From: Diphasiastrum complanatum
Lineage: Eukaryota > Streptophyta > Lycopodiopsida > Lycopodiales > Lycopodiaceae
Assembly (NCBI GenBank): GCA_029204225.1
Contig: CM055106.1
Location: 14,572,393 to 14,636,392, forward strand
Length of the DNA: 64,000 nt
Reading direction: 5' to 3'
Below are positions 12,662 to 25,128 of this stretch, one piece after another (within the stretch, counting starts at the first letter, position 1; the number at the start of each line of letters is the position of its first letter). A program made the position numbers and the translations under genes. Below the pieces are notes generated by a model that saw only the letters and a program-made list of their open reading frames with translations, searched no databases and had not been told where the DNA came from.

Positions 12662-13728
12662 ATCATGTAACTTAGACTTCGAATTTTCTGAAGGCCAATG
12701 ATTTAAAAGACTTCGCTTATCCTAAAATCAGGACTTCGAATTTTGTGTAGGCATTGGCATCTACTCATAAGCCAAATTAGACGAATGCGTATATCTTATG
12801 CTTTACACAACCTCACAAGTGTAAGTAAAGGGTAAAGGTCCTAGGCTTTTACATCACCTAAAGGGGCGTAAAGCCCTACTCATGGGCTTCACCCAATGTA
12901 AAGACCTGGCATTTTTTTAAAACCTTTTTTTGGATTGCCTTGTGAAGGCCATATTGTCCTGCCTAGATTGGATGGTCAAGCTATCCAAGCTCAATTTCAC
13001 TCACATATGAGGGCTTTGATGATGTCACAATTTCCCAACCTCCTCTTCCATAAGAAAAACACTCATTAAATCAGGAATTCCTCATTTTTAAAAAACTTTT
13101 GCTGAGACCTTAGTATGAGCTAATGTTCCACACACACAACCTTTATTTCCCTGCAGAACATAGAGTTATTAGCCAATTGTCCAATAAAATATAATACGAA
13201 AGTTGCCGAACTTTGAGACTCCCAAAATTTTCTAGGTTCAGTCTAGCTAAACATCTTAGGACCCCTTATTGGCATAATATCTTCCATTGCCTAATGGATT
13301 ATATATATGACCTATTGTCATATGACAAATGAAATTGACTAGGCATATGCATTTATAAAATTCAAATTGTAAAAAGGAAAAGCCATGTGTATTTTAGCAA
13401 TGAAATTTTGCCATATATTATGGCTTTTGAATTTGTTTTCCATGTGCCATTAATAAATAACACATTTTGCTTTTAAAGAGACATATAATTCAGGACTTGG
13501 GCAACCAACAGTTGCCCAGGGACTGGATCATGTGTGGAAATGGCCCACAAACCACCAATGACCATTACCACATGTAATTGTCATTCACATGACTTTCACG
13601 TTACAGACAAAGGTAAACCATGGCATTTACTAAATTTCCTAAAGCAATTAGTGAAATTTTGATTGTTAATAAGATTGTTGCTAAATTGTGTATAATGTGT
13701 AACTATGAAGTCTCTAATGTTAATGTCT
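12662..13728. other. Intergenic, nothing recognised
   Basis: AT-rich sequence without a convincing reading frame, repeat pair or element terminus. Confidence 0.5.
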
Positions 13729-13740
13729 TCATCAAGATTG

Positions 13741-13970
13741 TTTTTTTTTTTCTCTCGAAAGCTAACTGTAGATTATAAACTTTTTACAGAGTACATGTCA
13801 AGATAACAAGAAAACTTAAAGAAGCAATAATTTGTCTGCCTCTGGGGAGATGTCAGAATCGCCACTCCCAAATTCCTTGCTCTTTCTATCTAACCAAATG
13901 TTCCATAGTGTAATGATACTGATGGATTGCCAAAAAGCATTTACATCTGAATCAACAAAAGTAATATCAC
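13741..13970 (-). mobile_element. 5'-truncated LINE insertion with poly(A) tail and target duplications
   Basis: The 12-bp direct repeat TCATCAAGATTG flanks the block at 13729-13740 and 13971-13982. Directly inside the left repeat is a run of 11 T, a poly(A) tail on the minus strand. The minus strand encodes the end of a plant L1-type ORF2: FWQSISIITLWNIWLDRKSK followed about 23 residues later by a stop, resembling the WxIWxxRN region after the RT zinc-binding domain. Target duplication, poly(A) and severe 5' truncation together fit target-primed reverse transcription. Confidence 0.88.
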
Positions 13971-13982
13971 TCATCAAGATTG

Positions 13983-14969
13983 TTGTTGAGCTTTAGGAAA
14001 ATGATTGTTGTAGAGCTCAAGGGAAATGTATTAGTTTCAAAATACGAAATAATTGGAGTACTAGTTAAGTAATGAATGGAATGGCATTGTCGTTTGAAAT
14101 GACAGGGATCACGCATCTCTTGCGCTTCAAAAGAAAGAATTCAATCTACATAATTGTCATTCACGTCATATATATATATATATATATATCAAAATTTTCG
14201 AGGATAGTGCTTTTCAAGACACGGGCAAAAAAATTCGAGGCCCTATATTATGCAAAATAATCTAGGTCCTCAAATGATCTGAAATATATAGGAATGACAA
14301 TTACGGACTAGATAATTGGTGTTTGGAGGCCCATTGTGAGGATATAATGGCAAGCTCTCTTGTTGAGCAATGAAATGGGAGTACAACCCCCACAAATACC
14401 CATAAATATACATAATGTGTCTCTAAAGTTTAAGAGAAAAATCTATGATCATAAATTTCAAGATTTTATAATTGAGTCCATTCAAGATGGTTATGTAGTT
14501 TTTAGATTCCATCCATGAGACCTATGTGTTTTCAAAATTTCAAGTATTTTAGGATTTCATTACTATGATTTTTTAGGGTTGAAAATCACAACCAATGAAA
14601 GTTGTAAAACAAATGAAATCTCATAATCATGCCCTATGTAATGGTCACCCCTAAATTCAATCCACACCATTGATTCATGTCATATTTCATAGACACACAT
14701 TATTTGTTTTAGAAAGCTTGAACATTCACAAGAAGCGAAGTCCCTTCCTTGTGCACCGATTTTGCCCCAAGAAGGCCCTCCTCTTTGCTAGTGTTCACAA
14801 AAGTTGGCAAAGTATAGGAATGGAATGGACATCTATACTTAAAAATCAACATCAAATTTTTTTTGATGATTTTTATGTAAGGCAAATAATAGTCCGTAAA
14901 AAATCAAGAATCTTAAAAAAATGCATGTTTTCTTTCAGCTCTTCCCCCTCCCATAAAATAAAATAAAAA
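13983..14969. other. Intergenic with a short (TA)n tract
   Basis: Contains 22 bp of TA repeats at 14168-14189. No gene or element recognised otherwise. Confidence 0.5.
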
Positions 14970-14974
14970 AATTA

Positions 14975-15190
14975 CAAAGGAAAGGGGCCCGGCGCCTCCC
15001 TGAGTAAAATCTGCACGCCTCCCTTTTTCTTTTCTTTTCTTTTTTCCAAAATTTTACATGCACCTTTAGATGTTGGAAGGTGCATGTAAAAAAATTATTT
15101 TTTTTACGTGTACTTTTCACCCAAAAGGGGCATGTAAATTTATTTTTTTTCGACAAACAAAAGTAACAAAAGTTTTCACGCTGCAGTGAG
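14975..15190. repeat. Dispersed repeat with a 14-bp hairpin, copy 1
   Basis: Core is a perfect inverted repeat, TTTACATGCACCTT (15053-15066) against AAGGTGCATGTAAA (15077-15090), with a 10-nt loop. It is preceded by a pyrimidine/T-rich run and CTGCACGCCTCCC, and followed by a further GTACTTTTCACC...GGGGCATGTAAA pair. A related but diverged copy is at 22165-22330. Confidence 0.65.
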
Positions 15191-15318
15191 AAATGTATTA
15201 TGCCATGAAAAGGGTCTTCAGCTGCTACGTGCAAAACCCTAAAGTTATTTCATGATAAAACACACGAGATAAAACAAATCAATGCAAGGCAAAAGCTCGA
15301 AAGAGTCAATACGGACTA

Positions 15319-15346
15319 GGTAGCGGGCGTGAGTAGGCCCGCTACC
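15319..15346. repeat. 10-bp perfect hairpin
   Basis: GGTAGCGGGC (15319-15328) pairs with GCCCGCTACC (15337-15346) across an 8-nt loop. The same GTAGC(A/G)GGC...GCC(T/C)GCTA pattern recurs in the adjacent tandem repeat. Confidence 0.9.
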
Positions 15347-15418
15347 GTGTGTAGCAGGTGGCCTTCACGCACCGAACCGCCCTACGGCGAGGTGCGTTGA
15401 AGGATGTCTGCTACAGGG

Positions 15419-15588
15419 TAGCAGGCCTACCCCCACGCCTGCTAACGGGCATAATTTGCCATTTGGGCCCTTCAACTGCCCTTCAGTTGACAGGTATGGC
15501 TCTGTAGCAGGCCTGCCCACGCCTGCTAATGGGCATAATTTGCCATTTCGGCCCTTCAACTACCCTTCAGTTGACAGGTATGGCTCTG
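15419..15588. repeat. 86-bp tandem duplication containing hairpins
   Basis: Copy 1 at 15419-15504 and copy 2 at 15505-15588 both start TAGCAGGCCT and end with a shared GACAGGTATGGCTCTG. Each begins with TAGCAGGC paired with GCCTGCTA a few bases later. The copies differ by one small deletion and a few substitutions. Confidence 0.93.
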
Positions 15589-16988
15589 AACGTCTGTGTT
15601 TAGAGCCAATGAAAATGTGTCAGCTGTCCACTATGAACCCAAATGCAAATTATGTGATTCGGATGTAACTTTGTAAGCTGGCGACCGTATTCATGGTGTG
15701 TAGATGTAGAAGCGAAGACAACTTGCAAGAGTGAAAAGTAAATAGTGGACGTGGGTGGTCTTTTTCTTCTCTCCTGTGGATTTTGACGCTGTGCATAGAC
15801 GGGCATCTAGTTTCCGTGTACCAGCCTAAGAAGAAAAGACACGAGTAGCTTGGTGGCAGTAAGCGATCATAAATCCAAAAGGTATTTTTCTTGGTATGGC
15901 GTCGTGGCGGCTCCGTCGGATGTCGACTACTACTACTACATCATACGGTCTGGGGAGACTCGAGGAGAGTCTGGGACGCTTCAGCGTTCTCATCGTTTCA
16001 GCCTGAGCCTCTTTATTTACCCTGTTCTTAGAGTTTAGGTTTAACTAATAATAAACCTTAGTGCCATGTGCTAGCAGCCATAACCACATGGATGATGGCG
16101 AGGAAACCTTTGGCACCTGCGATCTTTTTGTTTTCCCATTAAGTCTTTTCGGTTTTTTTCTCCTTCCATATGCAATTTTTTCCTTGCCTAGTTTATATCT
16201 TCATGTGTTTAAAGTTAGTCTATGAGTGAACTCTCAAGTCAAAGTTAAAAGGTATTTAATTTAAATATATGATTCACACGCACATTTTCGTCACACTGAT
16301 TTAGCTTGGCAACGCTCAAGTTGCTCTAGGAATTCTTACTCAATGCTTTGCTCAACGGCCAAGCTTTGGGATTTCCATGGCCAGTGATAGTAAACGATTT
16401 TCAAACTTGAATAAGATACTATCATTAAAAAGTTGATAATAAAGGTAAAATGACATAGCAAGGATGACATAATCACATACATGTGAGTATATTTTAACAG
16501 TTTGGAGTTTGCACTTTGCAACTTCACCTACATACATTCATAGATCACAACAATTGAGCTCTTTAGTCATCATCGTTACTGTTTTGGTCAGATGTGGCCT
16601 ATACAGTACCAGAAACCTTCGTTGAGCTCTCAGACTATACATCCACTCTAGATATATCTAATTTGAGTTGGGCAAAGGTTCATGTCCAAGAAAAATCCAA
16701 TTTTTGAGTCAGACGAAGGATCAGTAATATGCCATTTTGGGAACCTTCGTCGAGCACCTTAACCTCATTATAAACCTTCGCTGACCTGCTAGATGATCTT
16801 AAAATGTCAAAATTAGGTTGTCCATAGGTTCAGATTGTGAAAAAATGCATTTATGACAGTACCTAGGCGAAGGACCCTCTTGGGTGAAGGTTCATCCTTC
16901 GCCAGCCCTGAAAAACGTTCGCCTGATAGGTTCAGATCCCCAGAAACCTTCGTCAAGATTTCTATAGCCTATTTTCACAATACCATAC
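15589..16988. other. Unassigned; ACCTTCG-rich stretch at its right end
   Basis: No coding domain recognised. From about 16605 to 16960 the motif ACCTTCG(T/C) and its complement CGAAGG recur about eight times at uneven spacing. This may be the leader or LTR side of the decayed coding region that follows. Confidence 0.35.
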
Positions 16989-19800
16989 ATGCTTGCAAAT
17001 TTTAGTTCAGAACCGATCAACCAAACTAGTATTCAGTGTAATGGACCCACCAAATTCACCTATAAGTTGGCTGAATTTGATTCATTCCTCACTTGTGCTA
17101 GCGAAGCTCTTGCGAATTTTTCCCACGACCAAAGCCTTCCAAACTTACTGAACTACTTTCTGATATACTTTCGCGCGTCTTACATTTCCTTTCTGTTCAT
17201 CATGTCTTCCACAGATACTTCCCAGTCTCTGCGTTATACTATCCATCGATGTCCCATCTGCAACGGACATCAAGATCCTTCCTAGCACAAGCATGGTCAC
17301 TCAGTGGATGACCCTTGCGGAACCTCTACTCACTATATGGGTATTCATGAGAGAGCCTTTTTTGGCAGAATTAACATGGATTTCATCACTCTTGCCTTTA
17401 GTACATGGAAGGAAGAGAAATCCAAATTTTATATCACCTTTCAGAGAGCCGCACACAAGGTGCGCGTCACTGAGGCCACCCTTGCAGCCATAGGTATAGC
17501 GTCAGGTACCCAAGCCTCACCCAACCATAAGCAGGCCAAACAGGTCATAAAGCCTTACATTGACCTCACCAATGATTCCTTGATGCCATCGTTGAGCCTT
17601 CCATACACGCTGCTGCCCAGATACTGAACGACTTCCTGATGGTTCGGAACCTCAGGAAAGATCGCGTCACTTCACAAATCTTCCATAGGATAGTTGAGTC
17701 CTATACCAAGTTGGTCAAAGCCCCTCTTGAACCATATAATTGATTCAAGACTATTTCTGGTGAGCTCAAACGAGCTATAAAGAGCAATACTAAGTAGCAG
17801 TTCGTTGCTGTCTCTTTGTTGTCTCTTCTAGCCACCTCTCATCTAGAAAACAAAATCCATGGCTTCCACCTAGATTTTGTGCTTTTGGTCTATGAAGAAG
17901 CACCGGTCGAGTCATCCCACCAGGCCTTGAGTTCCCATAGTCGACGTCGTCCATGCAGCGAGATCATGATTCCTAACTCGCCTTTCACGTCACGACGTCG
18001 TACTAAGCATACATCGCCAGCTGTGCTTCCGCCCCCTGTTGTTGTTCGCACTGAACTTCCTATTCCCATCGCCTCCGATGCTTCCCTCGCCTCTGCTTTC
18101 ACACAAGGACAGTCTGTGACCATTGGGGATGTTCCCTTCATAGTTGCCCAAGCCACCTCACCCCCGCACACCGAAGCTATTTCCCCAAACACACAGTATT
18201 TCATGGATATGTTTGATGATTTCGACCCCCTTGGGGCCGCCGAAATTTTTGAAATGCCCCAAAGCCCTGCGCCCTCTGAACTCCAATCCCCTGAAGAAGA
18301 TTCAAACAAATCCATGACACTACTGTCGGTATTGAAGATTCAAGACAACAACCTCAAACTGAAGATTCCCCCAGCCGCACTTCGGGTCGACCAAGCTGTG
18401 AAATCATCGAAGTAGTTCAACGCCACCGTGCCTTAGGGTTTTGAGGAAGAAGATATTCTTGAAGAAGAAGAAGTACTAGCACCTATTCCACACCAAACAA
18501 GGACAGTATCATCAGGTCCTCCTACTGTTGCCGCCTCCACGACAATAGATTTTGATGATGCTCTCGGTTTCATCTCAAGCCTTGAGTAAATGATCCAGTC
18601 TATGCTTGACAAGAAAAAAGAAATGGAGTAGAGAATTTCAGATATGGGATCAGAAAACACTCTGATCAGCCAGAAGATTGTCCAGCTGGATCGAGAGTTA
18701 AAAATCGCCAAGCAGCATGAAGACAAAATCTGAAGCTGAAAAGAAGCTGGCACAGCAACATGCTGATCGCCTTGAAAGATCTGTCAGTTTCCTGCAAAAC
18801 GTCCTGACAACCGCACAGGATCAGGTGGATAAGGCCGTGCAGGATGCAAAACAGCAGGTGCAACTACTGAAGGGTCAATTGCAGATGGCGGAGTAGGATC
18901 GCACGTGCCTTCAAGGTGAATTGGATGCGACCACCCTTGAGCGCGATGGGTATCTTCAGACGCAAATACCAGATCATCCGATCACTCCGACGGAGATCGC
19001 GTATTTGTTCAAGAAAGTGGAAACATACAAAGTGGCCCTTCAGGGATTCCAAGGCTGCTTTGACAGGTTCAAAGGAATAGCTTCAACTGAGTTGGCCAAG
19101 GCTAAAGAAACCATCAGTGCCTATGAAAAAGCAGCCACTCAAGTGTTGGAAGCCGGACCACAAATATCCGTACCGGTCATGCCGCAATTCTCTACTATGC
19201 ACCAAGAAGATGTACCAATGGATACAGGGTTAGATTCGGGCATGGACCAGGGGGGAGCTCCAGGTATAGAAGAACAACCGCCAATTTTACTGGCAATGCA
19301 AGCGGGTCCATCCTCATCAAGGACCACACCTCTATTCAGAAGACCCATCAACGTCGAGGGCTTCTTATCGCAACATCCGCATGAGTCCTCGCATGGGGGT
19401 TGGGTTTTGAAGTTTAAGACCTCCGAGATAGAGGCCGGCAAAGAGTTAGACAAAATACCTGCATTGGGAGAGCATCCGGCATGGAGAATTACCGTCTTTG
19501 AGAAAACTCCAGAATCAATTAGGAGTTACATCGCCAGCCCTCGCCAATTGCGAGTAGATCCCTATTATGCCAATGCCTAGAAGGAATAAATGGAAAGATT
19601 TGGGATTGGCTATGGACAAGATCACAATCCATACGCCCAATTGGCCAATCATCCATCAGCCTACAGCTGGACAAAAACAATGACTAAGCCTATAGAGATA
19701 TCCCTACCTCTTTTCGAGTGCAAGAACTCTCTTGCTCTTATCAATAATTCGACAAGAATCTGTCTGAAACTCTATCCTATGTCCTAAATCTATAATTCAA
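16989..19800 (+). pseudogene. Decayed long coding region of unknown family
   Basis: Successive open stretches read as one degraded protein-coding region of roughly 800-900 codons. The first part (16989-17627) keeps one frame with a single TAG and contains a CPIC pair and RVTEATLAAIGIASG. The middle (17816-18415) is Pro/Ser-rich. A glutamate-rich segment and a heptad-like coiled-coil follow at about 18440-19140 (KKLAQQHADRLERSVSFL, AQDQVDKAVQDAKQQVQLLK). The last part is open at 18921-19580 (219 codons; YLFKKVETYKVAL, GWVLKFKTSEIEAG). Most internal stops are TAG, TAA or TGA where Gln or Arg codons would restore the frame. I see no RT, integrase or transposase motif. The ACCTTCG-rich leader and the decay suggest a non-autonomous retroelement ORF, but the family is unknown to me. 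Confidence 0.5.
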
Positions 19801-20233
19801 CTGACTCACAAAAGATTTGTCATCAAGTTCGAGACATACAATACATTCGATATCAGTTTTGACATTCCATAATCACCTTCTGACATTCTGAGAGAAGAAC
19901 TTTCTCCTCAGATGCATCTTTGAAGTGACATCTCTCACTTCGTATTGTGTATTCAATACATCCCAAGCTTGTTTTGAGGATGTGGGCTTGTTTGATGTTA
20001 CCAATCTGTGTGTCGGAGATGTTAAGGGTGATCAAGGCGAAAGCCCTGCCATCCCTGAGCTTCCACTTGGAAATGGCTTGCTCATCGACACTGGAAATTA
20101 GTTTGGTTCCATCGACTATTTTCTAAAGTTCTTTGGCCATGAGTACTACTACTCTCATCTTGAATTTTCATAAGTGGTAATTCAAACCATCGAATTTGTC
20201 TACCATTAGAGCATATTGTGGTTGCGAATCCAT
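19801..20233 (-). pseudogene. copia gag N-terminus (UBN2-type), broken
   Basis: On the minus strand an ATG at 20233 begins MDSQPQYALMVDKFDGLNYH, with the conserved FDGxNY of copia gag. IVDGTKLISSVDEQAISKWK and AFALITLNISDTQIGNIKQA follow, matching the conserved spacing of this family. Stops (TGA and TAG) interrupt it. It lies downstream of the primer site and LTR at 20359-21417 on the same strand. The rest of the element is not seen; sequence left of about 19800 is unrelated. Confidence 0.8.
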
Positions 20234-20358
20234 CTGGAATTTCAGAATGAGTGCATGACTGAAAACAATTATAGCAAGAGTCTACACTATATCAGAATTA
20301 TTATTCTGATAATGTATGTTCTAATGATAATATCTGAATGCTTTGATACCAAACTAAA

Positions 20359-20370
20359 GCTCTGATACCA
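20359..20370 (-). other. Primer binding site of minus-strand copia element
   Basis: GCTCTGATACCA on the plus strand is TGGTATCAGAGC on the minus strand. It directly abuts the LTR that begins at 20371. Confidence 0.9.
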
Positions 20371-21417
20371 TGTTGAAATTTGAGGCAATGCGCGTCGTAT
20401 TAGTGAGAAACGAGCAAAATCCTTAGTACATGCAACTATGTCTATTGTATTCAGATCAGATTTGAACGAATCAAAATCTATTTTACTTGATCACAGCTTC
20501 GTAGTCACTGAATCGAAAGACTCGATTCCACAGCCATGCACGAATTCACTGAATTATAGATTTCGATTTTATGTGCGGAAGCGTAAAGCGTCTAGGAATG
20601 GTGATTAGAACAACGAATTTGACTTATGCTATTAGTCACACGAACAGTTTAATCTATGAATAATTTATCTGTGAGCATGAATCTATTTGTGACATGAATA
20701 AAATAAGCATTCAATCAGAACATACACGACTTGAATTATGGAACGAATATCAATTAGTCGCGAATGATAACGGTATGAATGTAGACAAAGTCGCGTTTGT
20801 TCTAAGACAATACTTTGTAGTAACAGAGAGAAAGAACAGAACAATTGCGTTCTAGATGTTCAATCACTAATATAATATTCTGAGTTTTCAGTGTTCGATT
20901 TAAGATTCTAACCTCACAACTGATAAGTTGTATTTGTATAGATGGCTAGCTAATTAAAAGAAACGGTTAATTAGTACATTGCGAATTAGATTAATCCAAT
21001 ATGTGTTGTCGTCAGTCGCTTTCAGACAGTATCTGAGTCCGTTGGAGATCTTGCCCGGTCGTGACGATGGTACGGTTGAGCCGCCTTTTGATCGACTTGA
21101 CTTGAGAGTGGCAGATGACCAGCTTATGAGCTTGAATTAGTCAAGGTCATCGAAATGTTTGTCGAAAAGAAATTGTTCGAGGTGGCAGACTTTCGATGTG
21201 GCAGAATGGCTGAGTGGTCGAAATGTTCGACATGGCGAATGCTATGAATAGCTAATGTGGTCGAACACTTTCGTGTCATCAGGACTCTGTCACGAATTTC
21301 TTTGTATTTCTGCAGACTATCAGAAAATGTGTGGTTGGGACGACAATGTGAATGGGATCACTGCTAGGATCCTAAACCATTACAATTAAGTATAAGATAA
21401 AATAGTAATTCATAACA
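20371..21417 (-). repeat. 5' LTR of minus-strand copia element
   Basis: A 1047-bp block with TGTTGAAATT at one end and AATTCATAACA at the other, TG...CA in either orientation. The primer site and gag lie on its left, so on the minus strand it is the 5' LTR. The matching 3' LTR is not in the window. Confidence 0.75.
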
Positions 21418-22164
21418 GTTGCAGGTTGTTTTCAAGCAAAGTGTTCTAGTCCTGAAACACGCACCTGTTTTGATGAATTAAGGCTTTTCTTTGCTTCTTC
21501 TTGGCAAATGGACTTTGTTTGATAGATAAAATCTCTTTCATAGCAACAAGTGGACCTCTTCACATTGCAGTCCTCAGATGTATCGCGCCTCTCACCTCAG
21601 CAACTATTCACAATTCGTTGTCTGCTGAAAGAAAACTGGTAGTGCGTACGTGCGTTGGATGCCAATGCCACTCTTTATTGTGATTCCATATGAGATGCGC
21701 ACCATGAATTTATACGAGCTACGACATATTTGGTGTTGCCATGATCTCCATTTTGCTAGTTTGGAGAGGGTGCTCCTCTCTACCCTCTGAAAGGCTCTGA
21801 ATCTCAAGAAACTGGATAGAGAGAATTGCACCTCCGTTACATTGGCTCCATGGGGACGTCACAATTGGAATCATGGAGCAAACATAATGGGTGTTTCTAG
21901 CCTATGAGGACCTCCTCTAAAGGGATAGATAGTTATCCGCCCCTATGTGATGTGATGGTACAGGGTTCTTGGTTTGGCATTGACCACCCAAGTTTAACCC
22001 CACCCATGCATACGAATGGTATCTCCAAAAACAAGGTGCATAATTGTTACAATTGAGACCTATTCTTTAAAAGTCTTGACATCGGCCTTGTTGCCATTGG
22101 TGAGAGTTGCGATCCGGTACCAGAAGCGGCAAGGTTTGCAAATTCAAATCATCTTTTGCTTTTT
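21418..22164. other. Intergenic, nothing recognised
   Basis: Short unconnected open frames only. No domain, repeat pair or element end was identified. Confidence 0.5.
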
Positions 22165-22330
22165 CATGAAAAAAAAAGGAGGCCTCACAGAATGTAATTT
22201 CTGCGCCGTCTTTTTTTTTTTTTTAAATTGTTTACATGCACCTTCCGGGATGTAGAGGGTGCAAATTACATGACCTTCCAAGCGGACAAAGAAAAAAAAA
22301 AAAAAAGAGAAAGTGGTAGACAAAGCGTAT
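22165..22330. repeat. Dispersed hairpin repeat, copy 2
   Basis: Shares with 14975-15190 a CTGCGCC-type start, a long T run, and TTTACATGCACCTTC followed after a short loop by the complementary GAGGGTGCAAATTA. It is more diverged and its stem is imperfect. It ends in an A-rich run. Confidence 0.55.
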
Positions 22331-24834
22331 TAATTTTCTATGAATTTCAACTTCACATGTTAATGAAAACTGTACGGATTGCACGGCACTTCAAAACATG
22401 AGAGTCATCTGGAGGTATTTTGAAATCCGTGGCTTTCACGAGAAATTTAGGTAGCTTTCAAAATTGTGTTTGGGGGTGCGCGTGCTTTAGCGATCCAATT
22501 GCTTTTCGTTCTTGCTCGCAAAATTTCCATTTCTTGCGTTCACCATCGCTACCCGATATTACCTGCTTCGAGTGCAACGCGTCGGAACGCGCTACTCATC
22601 CATGGAGGGTGTCTCTGTTGCGCTTGAAATCTTTTGGATATTCGACCTGAAAATCGTAAGAACCGAATCTGGATTTCAGAAGCACAGTTGATCGGATGAA
22701 TTGTTTCTAGATTTATGTGCTCACAGATCGTAGGCTGTTTGCAGATTATGCATTTTAATTGAAGCTTTACCGGTTGGACTTGTGTTCGGTAGGCTTCAAC
22801 AAAAGGCTCGAGTTCAATCAAGGCTGCTGGAAGTTACTAGAGCTGTGGCCAAGACAAGGCTGATATCCTTTTCAATGAGAGACTTGCACTGGCATCATAA
22901 TTATACGATTCAAAGCTGCTGGAAGGTTGTCAGATATAAATTGAGGTCAGTGAAGGAGGTGTGCGTTATTTGCTGGTTTGTTTTTTCTTTGTAGTCCTTA
23001 GTTTTGACGCTGAGGGTAAGCTCTGCAGCATCACTTGAAGCATCTAAGCGAAATCATGCACGTGTCGGATTGTTGATGTAGACTTGTGCCTTCAATGCTG
23101 AAGGAAATTTTTCTCGCAATTGGAAAACTTAAGGGATATTTCTGCAATCGAACGTGAATCATATGTGAGATTTTAATTCCCATTCGAATGCAGGGTCAAC
23201 AAACATACAGATCGTTATCTCATTCTCATTAAAACTTGTTCCAAGCTCAGAGGAGCTGTAACAGCTTAGTTCTAGCCTTGATCTTATTATGCATCGGTGC
23301 TGGGCCTTCTGACTTGAAATGTATGCTTGCAATATATTAAATTTAAAGACGCAGTTACACAGTTGTGCGTTCCGGAACGGAACGCGTTTCCGAAGACTGG
23401 TGCAAACATACGCTGCCAAGTTCCAACACACCAGGATAAAGCAATAGCTGATCATTGGCATAGATGCCACAAGTTCTAGCTTGAAAATTTCGGTCTTATC
23501 TTGGAGAGATGATGTAACCACTTCAGATTTTAGATCAATGCTTTTGGATCCTTGAGGCCAAAAGTACGTCCTCCATCCATAAATAGTGCTCATAGAAGTT
23601 GGCTCATTTTTTTTTATATGTAGTACTTTTTAAGTATATTTTAGGGCATCTTTTAGGTGTATTTTGAATTTTTTTTAACACGTCCTGGATCAGTACGTTA
23701 TGGAACGTTCGCACAGTACATTCCAGCCCATTTTGATCACACTGAGTTTCAGAGCTGCTAATCAAGAAGGTTTAGATCATTCAGTTAACTTGAGTCTTTA
23801 GTTTAGATTCTGAATATTTTGAATTCGACGAGTGATTATGTTGTTCGATGATAATTCAGGAAGTCAAACGTTTTGGGCTGGTTCCATGCAATAGCTATGC
23901 AGCTTGCAGCTTCCTTTGGCAACCATGAATATCCATTTGAAGCTAGTACACCTGTCTTTTGTAATGATGCCCCTTGATACGCTGGTTGCTGATGGATTTG
24001 ATCTTTATAGGTTGAAAAGGTGAACAACCAAATCCCTTTTCTAGCAATCCACCTGTGGCATTTCAGATTCCATTCAAATTTCAATCCAGATTGAGAACCT
24101 TGATAACAAAAGCTTACCCTTAAATTCTCTGCTGTATGCCTGACAGTCTCGATGGATAGGAAGTTATTTACCTTTGACAGTTGAATCAGGGACATTTCTA
24201 TTTATTTCGTATATTTTTCGGTACTAAAATGGTCATTTTACTTCTACTTGACATGATTGATTATTACAACTTTTCTTTGCTACAGACATGATTCGTAGGC
24301 AAATTAGTGCTTGTAATTTGGCTGATAGTATATCCATCTAATCTATTCACCATTATGTGAGACAGATCAGCTATCTTGACAATGAAATCTATAACAAGGA
24401 CCGCAGTAGCTTTTATAGCAGTATCTTTCAGTTGCAGTAGATAATTTGCTATTGTTTGAAGGCCTGAATGCTATCATGACTTTGTGCACGGCTTTATCAA
24501 CAAGTTTGGAACTATCTTAGGTCATACAATTCAAAAGACCATCATTGGCCTTGGTTCTTGTATCCGGAGTTGGAGAGTTTCAGTGCTATGACAAGTAAAC
24601 AACCCCCTGTTGTTTCCCAATATCCTTGCGTCTTGTTCTGGTTTCCTTTTGGATTCATTTTGATCAAGGTTGTGCTGCCTGAGAGAATCTTATTTTAGAA
24701 TGGTTATTGACTATTGCAGGACGTTCAACATACCATCACTTCTTGGTACATCTTTCTGAATATTGTCATCTCTAACTGTTTTTTTGGGTTTTAACTGCTA
24801 TACAAAAGTAGATGCAAGCATAGGATGTATAAAG
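22331..24834. other. Intergenic, nothing recognised
   Basis: Small open frames on both strands show no conserved motif. Candidate exons could not be linked to any known gene. Confidence 0.45.
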
Positions 24835-25128
24835 CATAGAAGCCACGGTTCCCAGAACCGTGGGTTCTGGGACCCGTGGCAGGAACCGTACCACGGTTCC
24901 TTGAACCGTGGTACGTTTCATCTAAAAATTAATTAATTAATTATTTATTTGAATTTCCCCCTCAAAACCCCTCATAGCTTGTTTTGGGGGTGGGGGAAAA
25001 AAAAATTAAATAATAAATTAATTATTTCACGGTTTATACGGTTCTGCCCAAAAAAGATTGTGAGCCGTACGGTTCACAGTACGGTTCTCAGAACCGTACT
25101 GAACCGTTAACGGTTCATTGATTCTATG
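24835..25128. mobile_element. hAT-type foldback MITE
   Basis: The 294-bp block is flanked by the 8-bp direct repeat GTATAAAG (24827-24834 and 25129-25136), the target duplication length of hAT transposons. Its ends are CATAGAA and TTCTATG, a 7-bp terminal inverted repeat. Inside are perfect 12-bp hairpins at 24888-24914 (GTACCACGGTTC) and 25077-25101 (CAGTACGGTTCT), built on GGTTC/GAACC, and complementary AATTAATTA and CCCC/GGGG arms, so the whole element can fold on itself. It has no coding capacity and would need a transposase in trans. Confidence 0.85.

Noticed and set aside
18433-18863. Minus-strand ORFs opposite the 17-19 kb decayed region
   Set aside because: They are shadows of the plus-strand coding region, which shows the coherent Gln/Arg-to-stop decay and coiled-coil pattern.
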